From Calendula officinalis (Eukaryota > Streptophyta > Magnoliopsida > Asterales > Asteraceae): a stretch of 64,000 nucleotides of DNA. The notes below the pieces were generated by a model, which did not search any database, had not been told where the DNA came from, and worked only from the letters and a program-made list of their open reading frames with translations. The stretch is from assembly GCA_963853835.1 (NCBI GenBank), contig OY970832.1:38286063-38350062 (forward strand), in the 5' to 3' direction. Both the position numbers and the translations under genes were made by a program. Shown piece after piece: positions 35,396 to 48,360 of the stretch (the first letter of the stretch is position 1; each line of letters opens with the position of its first letter).

Positions 35396-38300
35396 TTGTG
35401 TGACAAAAGGTGCTATACTAAAACATTCATAACTTTCAGCTCGGGTGTCCGTTTCACGCCCACGAGTAACCAAAATAGGTGGTTCGTTCGTCACTGCGAA
35501 GAACAAGTTCGACCCGAACTCTTCACTGTTCCAGGCCCGAACTTCATTTTCGGCCCGAACATCATCCTCGGCCCGAACTTCAACCTCGGCCCGAACTCCG
35601 ACCTCGGCCCGAACATCAACCTCGGCCCGAACATCATCCTCGGCCCGAACACCGAACTTCGGCCCGAACACCACTTCGGCCCGAACACCACTTCGGCCCG
35701 AACATCCCACTTCGGCCCAAAGACTACTTCGGCCTGAACATCCCACTTCGGCCCGAACACCACTTCGGCCCGAACATCCCTCTTCGGCCCGAACTCTTCA
35801 ATATCCAAGATTGTGTGACAAAAGGTGCTATACTAAAACATTCATAACTTTCAGCTCGGGTGTCCGTTTCACGCCCACGAGTAACCAAAATAGCTGGTTC
35901 GTTCGTCACTGCTAAGAACAAGTTCGGCCCGAACTCTTCACTGTTCCCGGCCCGAACATCATTTTCGGCCCGAACTTCAACCTCGGCCCGAACTCCGACC
36001 TCGGCCCGAACATCAACCTCGGCCCGAACATCATCCTCGGCCCGAACACCACTTCGGCCCGAACACCACTTCGGCCCGAACATCCCACTTCGGCCCCAAC
36101 ACCACTTCGGCCCGAACACCACTTCGGCCCGAACACCACTTCGGCCCGAACACCACTTCGGCCCGAACATCCCACTTCGGCCCGAACACCACTTCGGCCC
36201 GAACATCCCTCTTCGGCCCGAATTCTTCAATATCCAAGATTGTGTGACAAAAGGTGCTATACTAAAACATTCATAACTTTCAGCTCGGGTGTCCGTTTCA
36301 CGCCCACGGGTAACCAAAATAGGTGGTTCGTTCGTCACTGCGAAGAACAAGTTCGACCCGAACTCTTCACTGTTCCTGGCCCGAACTTCATTTTCGGCCC
36401 GAACATCATCCTCGGCCCGAACTTCAACCTCGGCCCGAACTCCGACCTCGGCCCGAACATCAACCTCGGCCCGAACATCATCCTCGGTCCGAACACCGAA
36501 CTTCGGCCCGAACACCACTTCGGCCCGAACATCCCACTTCGGCCCAAACACTACTTCGGCCTGAACATCCCACTTCGGCCCGAACACCACTTCGGCCCGA
36601 ACATCCCTCTTCGGCCCGAACTCTTCAATATCCAAGATTGTGTGACAAAAGGTGCTATACTAAAACATTCATAACTTTCAGCTCGGGTGTCCGTTTCACG
36701 CCCACGAGTAACCAAAATAGCTGGTTCGTTCGTCACTGCCAAGAACAAGTTCGGCCCGAACTCTTCACTGTTCCCGGCCCGAACTTCATTTTCGGCCCGA
36801 ACTTCAACCTCGGCCCGAACTTCAACCTCGGTCCGAACTCCGACCTCGGCCCGAACATCAACCTCGGCCCGAACATCATCCTCGGCCCGAACACCGAACT
36901 TCGGCCCGAACACCACTTCGGCCCGAACATCCCACTTCGGCCCGAACACCACTTCGGCCCGAACATCCCTCTTCGGCCCGAACTCCAACCTCGGTCCGAA
37001 CTCCGACCTCGGCCCGAACATCAACCTCGGCCCGAACATCATCCTCGGCCCGAACACCACTTCGGCCCGAACATCCCACTTCGGCCCGAACACCACTTCG
37101 GCCCGAACACCACTTCGGCCCGAACACCACTTCGGCCCGAACATCCCACTTCGGCCCGAACACCACTTCGGCCCGAACATCCCTCTTCGGCCCGAACTCT
37201 TCAATATCCAAGATTGTGTGACAAAAGGTGCTATACTAAAACATTCATAACTTTCAGCTCGGGTGTCCGTTTCACGCCAACGAGTAACCAAAGTAGGTGG
37301 TTCGTTCGTCACTGCGAAGAACAAGTTCGACCCGAACTCTTCACTGTTCCTGGCCCGAACTTCATTTTCGGCCCGAACATCATCCTCGGCCCGAACTTCA
37401 ACCTCGGCCCGAACATCAACCTCGGCCCGAACATCATCCTCGGCCCGAACACCGAACTTCGGCCCGAACACCACTTCGGCCCGAACACCACTTCGGCCCG
37501 AACATCCCACTTCGGCCCAAACACTACTTCGGCCTGAACATCCCACTTCGGCCCGAACACCACTTCGGCCCGAACATCCCTCTTCGGCCCGAACTCTTCA
37601 ATATCCAAGATTGTGTGACAAAAGGTGCTATACTAAAATATTCATAACTTTCAGCTCGGGTGTCCGTTTCACGCCCACGAGTAACCAAAATAGCTGGTTC
37701 GTTCGTCACTGCCAAGAACAAGTTCGGCTCGAACTCTTCACTGTTCCCGGCCCGAACTTCATTTTCGGCCCGAACTTCAACCTCGGCCCGAACTTCAACC
37801 TCGGTCCGAACTCCGACCTCGGCCCGAACATCAACCTCGGCCCGAACATCATCCTCGGCCCGAACACCGAACTTCGGCCCGAACACCACTTCGGCCCGAA
37901 CATCCCACTTCGGCCCGAACACCACTTCGGCCCGAACATCCCTCTTCGGCCCGAACTCCAACCTCGGTCCGAACTCCGACCTCGGCCCGAACATCAACCT
38001 CGGCCCGAACATCATCCTCGGCCCGATCACCACTTCGGCCCGAACACCACTTCGGCCCGAACATCCCACTTCGGCCCCAACACCACTTCGGCCCGAACAC
38101 CACTTCGGCCCGAACACCACTTCGGCCCGAACATCCCACTTCGGCCCGAACACCACTTCGGCCCGAACATCCCTCTTCGGCCCGAACTCTTCAATATCCA
38201 AGATTGTGTGACAAAAGGTGCTATACTAAAATATTCATAACTTTCAGCTCGGGTGTCCGTTTCACGCCCACGAGTAACCAAAATAGCTGGTTCGTTCGTC

Positions 38301-38813
38301 ACTGCCAAGAACAAGTTCGGCCCGAACTCTTCACTGTTCCCGGCCCGAACTTCATTTTCGGCCCGAACTTCAACCTCGGCCCGAACTTCAACCTCGGTCC
38401 GAACTCCGACCTCGGCCCGAACATCAACCTCGGCCCGAACATCATCCTCGGCCCGAACACCGAACTTCGGCCCGAACACCACTTCGGCCCGAACATCCCA
38501 CTTCGGCCCGAACACCACTTCGGCCCGAACATCCCTCTTCGGCCCGAACTCCAACCTCGGTCCGAACTCCGACCTCGGCCCGAACATCAACCTCGGCCCG
38601 AACATCATCCTCGGCCCGATCACCACTTCGGCCCGAACACCACTTCGGCCCGAACATCCCACTTCGGCCCCAACACCACTTCGGCCCGAACACCACTTCG
38701 GCCCGAACACCACTTCGGCCCGAACACCACTTCGGCCCGAACATCCCACTTCGGCCCGAACACCACTTCGGCCCGAACATCCCTCTTCGGCCCGAACTCT
38801 TCAATATCCAAGA
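35396..38813. repeat. Octamer-level HOR, copy 1, 3418 bp (seven monomers)
   Basis: Monomers at 35396 (A, TTCCAGGCCCG), 35811 (B, CACTGCTAAGAAC and ACATCATTTTCGG, 429), 36240 (A, 398), 36638 (B, 576), 37214 (A, CCAAAGTAGG, 397), 37611 (B, GTTCGGCTCG and CCCGATCACC, 593) and 38204 (B, CCCGATCACC, 610). The variant order matches the next copy, but an A monomer is missing between the last two B monomers. Confidence 0.82.
37611..38813. repeat. Adjacent B-B monomers, break in A/B alternation
   Basis: B at 37611 (593) and B at 38204 (610) follow each other with no A between. Both have ACTAAAATATTC in the core and CCCGATCACC in the second block, so they are sister copies. The first alone has GTTCGGCTCG. 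Confidence 0.87.
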
Positions 38814-41800
38814 TTGTGTGACAAAAGGTGCTATACTAAAACATTCATAACTTTCAGCTCGGGTGTCCGTTTCACGCCCACGAGTAACCAAAATAGGTGG
38901 TTCGTTCGTCACTGCGAAGAACAAGTTCGACCCGAACTCTTCACTGTTCCAGGCCCGAACTTCATTTTCGGCCCGAACATCATCCTCGGCCCGAACTTCA
39001 ACCTCGGCCCGAACTCCGACCTCGGCCCGAACATCAACCTCGGCCCGAACATCATCCTCGGCCCGAACACCGAACTTCGGCCCGAACACCACTTCGGCCC
39101 GAACATCCCACTTCGGCCCAAACACTACTTCGGCCTGAACATCCCACTTCGGCCCGAACACCACTTCGGCCCGAACATCCCTCTTCGGCCCGAACTCTTC
39201 AATATCCAAAATTGTGTGACAAAAGGTGCTATACTAAAACATTCATAACTTTCAGCTCGGGTGTCCGTTTCACGCCCACGAGTAACCAAAATAGCTGGTT
39301 CGTTCGTCACTGCTAAGAACAAGTTCGGCCCGAACTCTTCCCTGTTCCCGGCCCGAACATCATTTTCGGCCCGAACTTCAACATCGGCCCGAACTTCAAC
39401 CTCGGTCCGAACTCCGACCTCGGCCCGAACATCAACCTCGGCCCGAACATCATCCTCGGCCCGAACACCGAACTTCGGCCCGAACACCACTTCGGCCCGA
39501 ACATCCCACTTCTGCCCGAACACCACTTCGGCCCGAACATCCCTCTTCGGCCCGAACTCCGACCTCGGCCCGAACATCAACCTCGGCCCAAACATCATCC
39601 TCGGCCCGAACACCACTTCGGCCCGAACACCACTTCGGCCCGAACATCCCACTTCGGCCCCAACACCACTTCGGCCCGAACACCACTTCGGCCCGAACAC
39701 CACTTCGGCCCGAACACCACTTCGGCCCGAACATCCCACTTCGGCCCGAACACCACTTCGGCCCGAACATCCCTCTTCGGCCCGAACTCTTCAATATCCA
39801 AGATTGTGTGACAAAAGGTGCTATACTAAAACATTCATAACTTTCAGCTCGGGTGTCCGTTTCACGCCCACGAGTAACCAAAATAGGTGGTTCGTTCGTC
39901 ACTGCGAAGAACAAGTTCGACCCGAACTCTTCACTGTTCCTGGCCCGAACTTCATTTTCGGCCCGAACATCATCCTCGGCCCGAACTTCAACCTCGGCCC
40001 GAACTCCGACCTCGGCCCGAACATCAACCTCGGCCCGAACATCATCCTCGGCCCGAACACCGAACTTCGGCCCGAACACCACTTCGGCCCGAACACCACT
40101 TCGGCCCGAACATCCCACTTCGGCCCAAACACTACTTCGGCCTGAACATCCCACTTCGGCCCGAACACCACTTCGGCCTGAACATCCCTCTTCGGCCCGA
40201 ACTCTTCAATATCCAAGATTGTGTGACAAAAGGTGCTATACTAAAACATTCATAACTTTCAGCTCGGGTGTCCGTTTCACGCCCACGAGTAACCAAAATA
40301 GCTGGTTCGTTCGTCACTGCTAAGAACAAGTTCGGCCCGAACTCTTCACTGTTCCCGGCCCGAACATCATTTTCGGCCCGAACTTCAACATCGGCCCGAA
40401 CTTCAACCTCGGTCCGAACTCCGACCTCGGCCCGAACATCAACCTCGGCCCGAACATCATCCTCGGCCCGAACACCACTTCGGCCCGAACACCACTTCGG
40501 CCCGAACACCACTTCGGCCCGAACACCACTTCGGCCCGAACATCCCACTTCGGCCCGAACACCACTTCGGCCCGAACATCCCTCTTCGGCCCGAACTCTT
40601 CAATATCCAAGATTGTGTGACAAAAGGTGCTATACTAAAACATTCATAACTTTCAGCTCGGGTGTCCGTTTCACGCCCACGAGTAACCAAAGTAGGTGGT
40701 TCGTTCGTCACTGCGAAGAACAAGTTCGACCCGAACTCTTCACTGTTCCTGGCCCGAACTTCATTTTCGGCCCGAACATCATCCTCGGGCCGAAATTCAA
40801 CCTCGGCCCGAACATCAACCTCGGCCCGAACATCATCCTCGACCCGAACACCGAACTTCGGCCCGAACACCACTTCGGCCCGAACATCCCACTTCGGCCC
40901 AAACACTACTTCGGCCTGAACATCCCACTTCGGCCCGAACACCACTTCGGCCCGAACATCCCTCTTCGGCCCGAACTCTTCAATATCCAAGATTGTGTGA
41001 CAAAAGGTGCTATACTAAAACATTCATAACTTTCAGCTCGGGTGTCCGTTTCACGCCCACGAGTAACCAAAATAGCTGGTTCGTTCGTCACTGCCAAGAA
41101 CAAGTTCGGCTCGAACTCTTCACTGTTCCCGGCCCGAACTTCATTTTCGGCCCGAACTTCAACCTCGGCCCGAACTTCAACCTCGGTCCGAACTCCGACC
41201 TCGGCCCGAACATCAACCTCGGCCCGAACATCATCCTCGGCCCGAACACCGAACTTCGGCCCGAACACCACTTCGGCCCGAACATCCCACTTCGGCCCGA
41301 ACACCACTTCGGCCCGAACATCCCTCTTCGGCCCGAACTCCAACCTCGGTCCGAACTCCGACCTCGGCCCGAACATCAACCTCGGCCCGAACATCATCCT
41401 CGGCCCGATCACCACTTCGGCCCGAACACCACTTCGGCCCGAACATCCCACTTCGGCCCCAACACCACTTCGGCCCCAACACCACTTCGGCCCGAACACC
41501 ACTTCGGCCCGAACACCACTTCGGCCCGAACATCCCACTTCGGCCCGAACACCACTTCGGCCCGAACATCCCTCTTCGGCCCGAACTCTTCAATATCCAA
41601 GATTGTGTGACAAAAGGTGCTATACTAAAACATTCATAACTTTCAGCTCGGGTGTCCGTTTCACGCCCACGAGTAACCAAAGTAGGTGGTTCGTTCGTCA
41701 CTGCGAAGAACAAGTTCGACCCGAACTCTTCACTGTTCCTGGCCCGAACTTCATTTTCGGCCCGAACATCATCCTCGGCCCGAACTTCAACCTCGGCCCG

Positions 41801-42609
41801 AACATCAACCTCGGCCCGAACATCATCCTCGGCCCGAACACCGAACTTCGGCCCGAACACCACTTCGGCCCGAACACCACTTCGGCCCGAACATGCCACT
41901 TCGGCCCAAACACTACTTCGGCCTGAACATCCCACTTCGGCCCGAACACCACTTCGGCCCGAACATCCCTCTTCGGCCCGAACTCTTCAATATCCAAGAT
42001 TGTGTGACAAAAGGTGCTATACTAAAACATTCATAACTTTCAGCTCGGGTGTCCGTTTCACGCCCACGAGTAACCAAAATAGCTGGTTCGTTCGTCACTG
42101 CCAAGAACAAGTTCGGCCCGAACTCTTCACTGTTCCCGGCCCGAACTTCATTTTCGGCCCGAACTTCAACCTCGGCCCGAACTTCAACCTCGGTCCGAAC
42201 TCCGACCTCGGCCCGAACATCAACCTCGGCCTGAACATCATCCTCGGCCCGAACACCGAACTTCGGCCCGAACACCACTTCGGCCCGAACATCCCACTTC
42301 GGCCCGAACACCACTTCGGCCCGAACATCCCTCTTCGGCCCGAACTCCAACCTCGGTCCGAACTCCGACCTCGGCCCGAACATCAACCTCGGCCCGAACA
42401 TCATCCTCGGCCCGATCACCACTTCGGCCCGAACACCACTTCGGCCCGAACATCCCACTTCGGCCCCAACACCACTTCGGCCCGAACACCACTTCGGCCC
42501 GAACACCACTTCGGCCCGAACACCACTTCGGCCCGAACATCCCACTTCGGCCCGAACACCACTTCGGCCCGAACATCCCTCTTCGGCCCGAACTCTTCAA
42601 TATCCAAGA
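38814..42609. repeat. Octamer-level HOR, copy 2, 3796 bp (eight monomers)
   Basis: Monomers at 38814 (A, TTCCAGGCCCG, 398), 39212 (B, CCAAAATTGTG, CTTCCCTGTTCC, GCTAAGAAC, 592), 39804 (A with CTTCGGCCTGAACATCC near its end, 415), 40219 (B, GCTAAGAAC, 394, second block largely missing), 40613 (A, CCAAAGTAGG, 380), 40993 (B, GTTCGGCTCG, CCCGATCACC, 610), 41603 (A, CCAAAGTAGG, 397) and 42000 (B, CCCGATCACC, 610). This is the complete form of the second-level unit. Confidence 0.83.
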
Positions 42610-45089
42610 TTGTGTGACAAAAGGTGCTATACTAAAACATTCATAACTTTCAGCTCGGGTGTCCGTTTCACGCCCACGAGTAACCAAAATAGGTGGTTCG
42701 TTCGTCACTGCGAAGAACAAGTTCGACCCGAACTCTTCACTGTTCCAGGCCCGAACTTCATTTTCGGCCCGAACATCATCCTCGGCCCGAACTTCAACCT
42801 CGGCCCGAACTCCGACCTCGGCCCGAACATCAACCTCGGCCCGAACATCATCCTCGGCCCGAACACCGAACTTCGGCCCGAACACCACTTCGGCCCGAAC
42901 ACCACTTCGGCCCGAACATCCCACTTCGGCCCAAACACTACTTCGGCCTGAACATCCCACTTCGGCCCGAACACCACTTCGGCCCGAACATCCCTCTTCG
43001 GCCCGAACTCTTCAATATCCAAAATTGTGTGACAAAAGGTGCTATACTAAAACATTCATAACTTTCAGCTCGGGTGTCCGTTTCACGCCCACGAGTAACC
43101 AAAATAGCTGGTTCGTTCGTCACTGCTAAGAACAAGTTCGGCCCGAACTCTTCCCTGTTCCCGGCCCGAACATCATTTTCGGCCCGAACTTCAACATCGG
43201 CCCGAACTTCAACCTCGGTCCGAACTCCGACCTCGGCCCGAACATCAACCTCGGCCCGAACATCATCCTCGGCCCGAACACCGAACTTCGGCCCGAACAC
43301 CACTTCGGCCCGAACACCACTTCGGCCCGAACATCCCACTTCTGCCCGAACACCACTTCGGCCCGAACATCCCTCTTCGGCCCGAACTCCAACCTCGGTC
43401 CGAACTCCGACCTCGGCCCGAACATCAACCTCGGCCCAAACATCATCCTCGGCCCGAACACCACTTCGGCCCGAACACCACTTCGGCCCGAACATCCCAC
43501 TTCGGCCCCAACACCACTTCGGCCCGAACACCACTTCGGCCCGAACACCACTTCGGCCCGAACACCACTTCGGCCCGAACATCCCACTTCGGCCCGAACA
43601 CCACTTCGGCCCGAACATCCCTCTTCGGCCCGAACTCTTCAATATCCAAGATTGTGTGACAAAAGGTGCTATACTAAAACATTCACAACTTTCAGCTCGG
43701 GTGTCCGTTTCACGCCCACGAGTAACCAAAATAGGTGGTTCGTTCGTCACTGCGAAGAACAAGTTCGACCCGAACTCTTCACTGTTCCTGGCCCGAACTT
43801 CATTTTCGGCCCGAACATCATCCTCGGCCCGAACTTCAACCTCGGCCCGAACTCCGACCTCGGCCCGAACATCAACCTCGGCCCGAACATCATCCTCGGC
43901 CCGACACCGAACTTCGGCCCGAACACCACTTCGGCCCGAACACCACTTCGGCCCGAACATCCCACTTCGGCCCAAACACTACTTCGGCCTGAACATCCCA
44001 CTTCGGCCCGAACACCACTTCGGCCTGAACATCCCTCTTCGGCCCGAACTCTTCAATATCCAAGATTGTGTGACAAAAGGTGCTATACTAAAACATTCAT
44101 AACTTTCAGCTCGGGTGTCCGTTTCACGCCCACGAGTAACCAAAATAGCTGGTTCGTTCGTCACTGCTAAGAACAAGTTCGGCCCGAACTCTTCACTGTT
44201 CCCGGCCCGAACATCATTTTCGGCCCGAACTTCAACATCGGCCCGAACTTCAACCTCGGTCCGAACTCCGACCTCGGCCCGAACATCAACCTCGGCCCGA
44301 ACATCATCCTCGGCCCGAACACCGAACTTCGGCCCGAACACCACTTCGGCCCGAACATCCCACTTCGGCCCGAACACCACTTCGGCCCGAACATCCCTCT
44401 TCGGCCCGAACTCCCACCTCGGTCCGAACTCCGACCTCGGCCCGAACATCAACCTCGGCCCGAACATCATCCTCGGCCCGAACACCACTTCGGCCCGAAC
44501 ACCACTTCGGCCCGAACATCCCACTTCGGCCCCAACACCACTTCGGCCCGAACACCACTTCGGCCCGAACACCACTTCGGCCCGAACACCACTTCGGCCC
44601 GAACATCCCACTTCGGCCCGAACACCACTTCGGCCCGAACATCCCTCTTCGGCCCGAACTCTTCAATATCCAAGATTGTGTGACAAAAGGTGCTATACTA
44701 AAACATTCATAACTTTCAGCTCGGGTGTCCGTTTCACGCCCACGAGTAACCAAAATAGGTGGTTCGTTCGTCACTGCGAAGAACAAGTTCGACCCGAACT
44801 CTTCACTGTTCCTGGCCCGAACTTCATTTTCGGCCCGAACATCATCCTCGGCCCGACTTCAACCTCGGCCCGAACTCCGACCTCGGCCCGAACATCAACC
44901 TCGGCCCGAACATCATCCTCGGCCCGAACACCGAACTTCGGCCCGAACACCACTTCGGCCCGAACACCACTTCGGCCCGAACATCCCACTTCGGCCCAAA
45001 CACTACTTCGGCCTGAACATCCCACTTCGGCCCGAACACCACTTCGGCCCGAACATCCCTCTTCGGCCCGAACTCTTCAATATCCAAGA
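42610..45089. repeat. Octamer-level HOR, copy 3, first five monomers (2480 bp)
   Basis: Monomers at 42610 (A, TTCCAGGCCCG, 415), 43025 (B, CCAAAATTGTG, CTTCCCTGTTCC, CTTCTGCCCG, 627), 43652 (A with the same late CGGCCTGAACATCC, 414), 44066 (B, GCTAAGAAC, 610) and 44676 (A, 414). It follows copy 2 variant by variant at an offset of 3796-3848 bp and then stops where region 4 classes begin. The two 414-bp A monomers each lost one base in a decamer (GGCCCGACACCG, CGGCCCGACTTC). Confidence 0.83.
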
Positions 45090-47565
45090 TTGTGTGACAA
45101 AAGGTGCTATACTAAAACATTCATAACTTTCAGCTCGGGTGTCCGTTTCACGCCCACGAGTAACCAAAATAGCTGGTTCGTTCGTCACTGCCAAGAACAA
45201 GTTCTTCCCGAACTCTTCAATGTTCCCGGCCCGAACTTCATATTCGGCCCGAACTTCAACCTCGACCCGAACTTCAACCTCGGTCCGAACTCCGACCTCG
45301 GCCCGAAGTTCAACCTCGGCCCGAACATCATCCTCGGCCCGAACTCCGAACTTCGGCCTGAACACCACTTCGGCCCGAACATCCCACTTCGGCCCGAACA
45401 CCACTTCGGCCCGAACATCCCTCTTCGGCCCGAACTTCAACCTCGGCCCGAACTCCGACCTCGGCCCGAACATCAACCTCGGCCCGAACATCATCCTCGG
45501 CCCGAACACCGAACTTCGGCCCGAACACCACTTCGGCCCGAACACCACTTCGGCCCGAACATCCCACTTCGGCCCAAACACTACTTCGGCCTGAACATCC
45601 CACTTCGGCCCGAACACCACTTCGGCCCGAACATCCCTCTTCGGCCCGAACTCTTCAATATCCAAGATTGTGTGACAAAAGGTGCTATACTAAAACATTC
45701 ATAACTTTCAGCTCGGGTGTCCGTTTCACGCCCATGAGTAACCAAAATAGCTGGTTAGTTCGTCACTGCCAAGGACAAGTTCGGCCCGAACTCTTCACTG
45801 TTCCCGGCCCGAACTACATTTTCGGCCCGAACTTCAACCTCGGCCCGAACTTCAACCTCGGCCCGAACTCCGACCTCGGCCCGAACTTCAACGTCGGCCC
45901 GACCATCATCCTCGGCCCGAACACCGAACTTCGGCCCGAACACCACTTCGGCCCGAACACCACTTCGGCCCGAACATCCCACTTCGGTCCGAACACCACT
46001 TCGGCCCGAACATCCCTCTTCGGCCCGAACTCTTCAATATCCAAGATTGTGTGACAAAAGGTGCTATACTAAAACATTCATAACTTTCAGCTCGGGTGTC
46101 CGTTTCACGCCCACGAGTAACCAAAATAGCTGGTTTGTTCGTCACTGCCAAGAACAAGTTCGGCCCGAACTGTTCACTGTTCCCGGCCCGAACTTCATTT
46201 TCGGCCTGAAATTCAATCTCGGCCCGAACTTCAACCTCGGTCCGAACTCCGACCTCGGCCCGAACATCAACCTCGGCCCGAACATCATCCTCGGCCCGAA
46301 CACCGAACTTCGGCCTGAACACCACTTCAGCCCGAACATCCCACTTCGGCCCGAACACCACTTCGGCCCGAACATCCCTCTTCGGCCCCAACTTCAACCT
46401 CGGCCCGAACTCCGACCTCGGCCCGAACATCAACCTCGACCCGAACATCATCCTCGGCCCGAACACCGAACTTCGGCCCGAACACCACTTCGGCCCGAAC
46501 ACCACTTCGGCCCGAACATCCCACTTCGGCCCGAACACCACTTCGGCCCGAACATCCCTCTTCGGCCCGAACTATTCAATATCCAAGATTGTGTGACAAA
46601 AGGTGCTATACTAAAACATTCATAACTTTCAGCTCGGGTGTCCGTTTCACGCCCACGAGTATCAAAAATAGGTGGTTCGTTCGTCACTGCCAAGAACAAG
46701 TTCGACCCGAACTCTTCACTGTTCATGGCCCGAACTTCATTTTCGGCCCGAACTTCAACCTCGGCCCGAACTCCGACCTCGGCCCGAACATCAACCTCGG
46801 CCCGAACATCATCCTCGGCCCGAACACCGAACTTCGGCCCGAACACCACTTCGGCCCGAACATCCCACTTCGGCCCGAACATCCCACTTCGGCCCGAACA
46901 CCACTTCGGCCCGAACATCCCTCTTCGGCCCGAACTCTTCAATATCCAAGATTGTGTGACAAAAGGTGCTATACTAAAACATTCATAACTTTCAGCTCGG
47001 GTGTCCGTTTCACGCCCACGAGTAACCAAAATAGCTGGTTCGTTCGTCACTGCCAAGAACAAGTTCGGCCCGAACTCTTCACTGTTCCCGGCCCGAACTT
47101 CATTTTCGGCCCGAACTTCAACCTCGGCCCGAAGTTCAACCTCGGTCCGAACTCCGACCTCGGCCCGAACATCAACCTCGGCCCGAACATCATCCTCGCC
47201 CCGAACACCGAACTTCGGCCTGAACACCACTTCGGCCCGAACATCCCACTTCGGCCCGAACACCACTTCGGCCCGAACATCCCTCTTCGGCCCGAACTTC
47301 AACCTCGGCCCGAACTCCGACCTCGGCCCGAACATCAACCTCGGCCCGAACATCATCCTCGGCCCGAACACCGAACTTCGGCCCGAACACCACTTCGGCC
47401 CGAACACCGAACTTCGGCCCGAACACCACTTCGGCCCGAACACCACTTCGGCCCGAACATCCCACTTCGGCCCGAACACCACTTCGGCCCGAAGATCCCA
47501 CTTCGGCCCGAACACCACTTCGGCCCGAACATCCCTCTTCGGCCCGAACTCTTCAATATCCAAGA
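45090..47565. repeat. Five monomers at the region 3/4 transition
   Basis: B' at 45090 (578; core has AGTTCTTCCCG), an E-like monomer at 45668 (379, GCCAAGGACAAG), B' at 46047 (542), A at 46589 (363; ATCAAAAATAGG) and B' at 46952 (614; ACCGAACTT plus ACCACTT doubled near 47400). The order is not repeated elsewhere in the window. Confidence 0.8.
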
Positions 47566-48360
47566 TTGTGTGACAAAAGGTGCTATACTAAAACATTCAT
47601 AACTTTCAGCTCGGGTGTCCGTTTCACGCCCACGAGTAACCAAAATAGGTGGTTCGTTCGTCACTGCCAAGAACAAGTTCGACCCGAACTCTTCACTGTT
47701 CCTGGCCCGAACTTCATTTTCGGCCCGAACTTCAACCTCGGCCCGAACTTCAACCTCGGCCCGAACTCCGACCTCGGCCCGAACATCAACCTCGGCCCGA
47801 ATATCATCCTCGGCCCGAACACCGAACTTCGGCCCGAACACCACTTCGGCCCGAAAACCACTTCGGCCCGAACATCCCACTTCGACCCGAACACCACTTC
47901 GGCCCGAACATCCCACTTCGGCCCGAACACCACTTCGGCCCGAACATCCCTCTTCGGCCCGAACTCTTCAATATCCAAGATTGTGTGACAAAAAGGTGCT
48001 ATACTAAAACATTCATAACTTTCAGCTCGGGTGTCCGTTTCACGCCCACGAGTAACCAAAATAACTGGTTCGTTCGTCACTGCCAAGGACAAGTTCGGCC
48101 CGAACTCTTCACTGTTCCCGGCCCGAACTTCATTTTCGGCCCGAACTTCAACCTCGGCCCGAACTTCAACCTCGGCCCGAACTCCGACCTCGGCCCGAAC
48201 TTCAACCTCGGCCCGAACATCATCCTCGGCCCGAACACCGAACTTCGGCCCGAACACCACTTCGGCCCGAACACCACTTTGGCCCGAACATCCCACTTCG
48301 GTCCGAACACCACTTCGGCTCGAACATCCCTCTTCGGCCCGAACTCTTCAATATCCAAGA
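47566..48360. repeat. A+E pair, 795 bp, copy 1
   Basis: A at 47566 (415) with CGAAAACCACTTCGG, and E at 47981 (380) with five A and AATAACTGG. It is followed directly by a second copy of the same length. Confidence 0.9.

Larger units (their letters stand above)
28851..45089. repeat. Region 3: dimeric higher-order repeat (A+B, about 1.0 kb)
   Basis: Two classes alternate. A (396-415 bp) has AATAGGTGG, CACTGCGAAGAAC and AGTTCGACCCG in its core. B (mostly 576-628 bp) has AATAGCTGG and CACTGCCAAGAAC. After its first subrepeat block B runs into a second block that starts TCCAACCTCGGTCCG with no core between, and it usually contains CGGCCCCAACACC. Dimers are 974-1042 bp apart from the shortened copies at 35396 (844) and 39804 (809). 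The alternation breaks once, at 37611-38813, where two B monomers are adjacent. Region 3 shares no diagnostic e-class CTTAAG with region 1. Confidence 0.92.

Noticed and set aside
29334..45089. Low-complexity repeat protein with GPNxxLGPN or SARTSTSART hexapeptides
   Set aside because: These hexapeptides are the three-frame translations of the 18-bp repeat. They switch frame at the 17- and 19-bp units and at cores, which a real repeat protein would not tolerate.
44115..45704. Open frame of 529 codons, plus strand (also 471 codons at 33378-34793 and 354 codons on the minus strand at 33657-34721)
   Set aside because: The subrepeat has no stop codon in the plus frames and few in the minus frames, so open frames of this size arise on both strands. 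Only about a quarter of monomer lengths (about 34 of 147 by hand count) are multiples of three, so no frame is kept through the array. Starts and stops fall at the same core positions in every copy.
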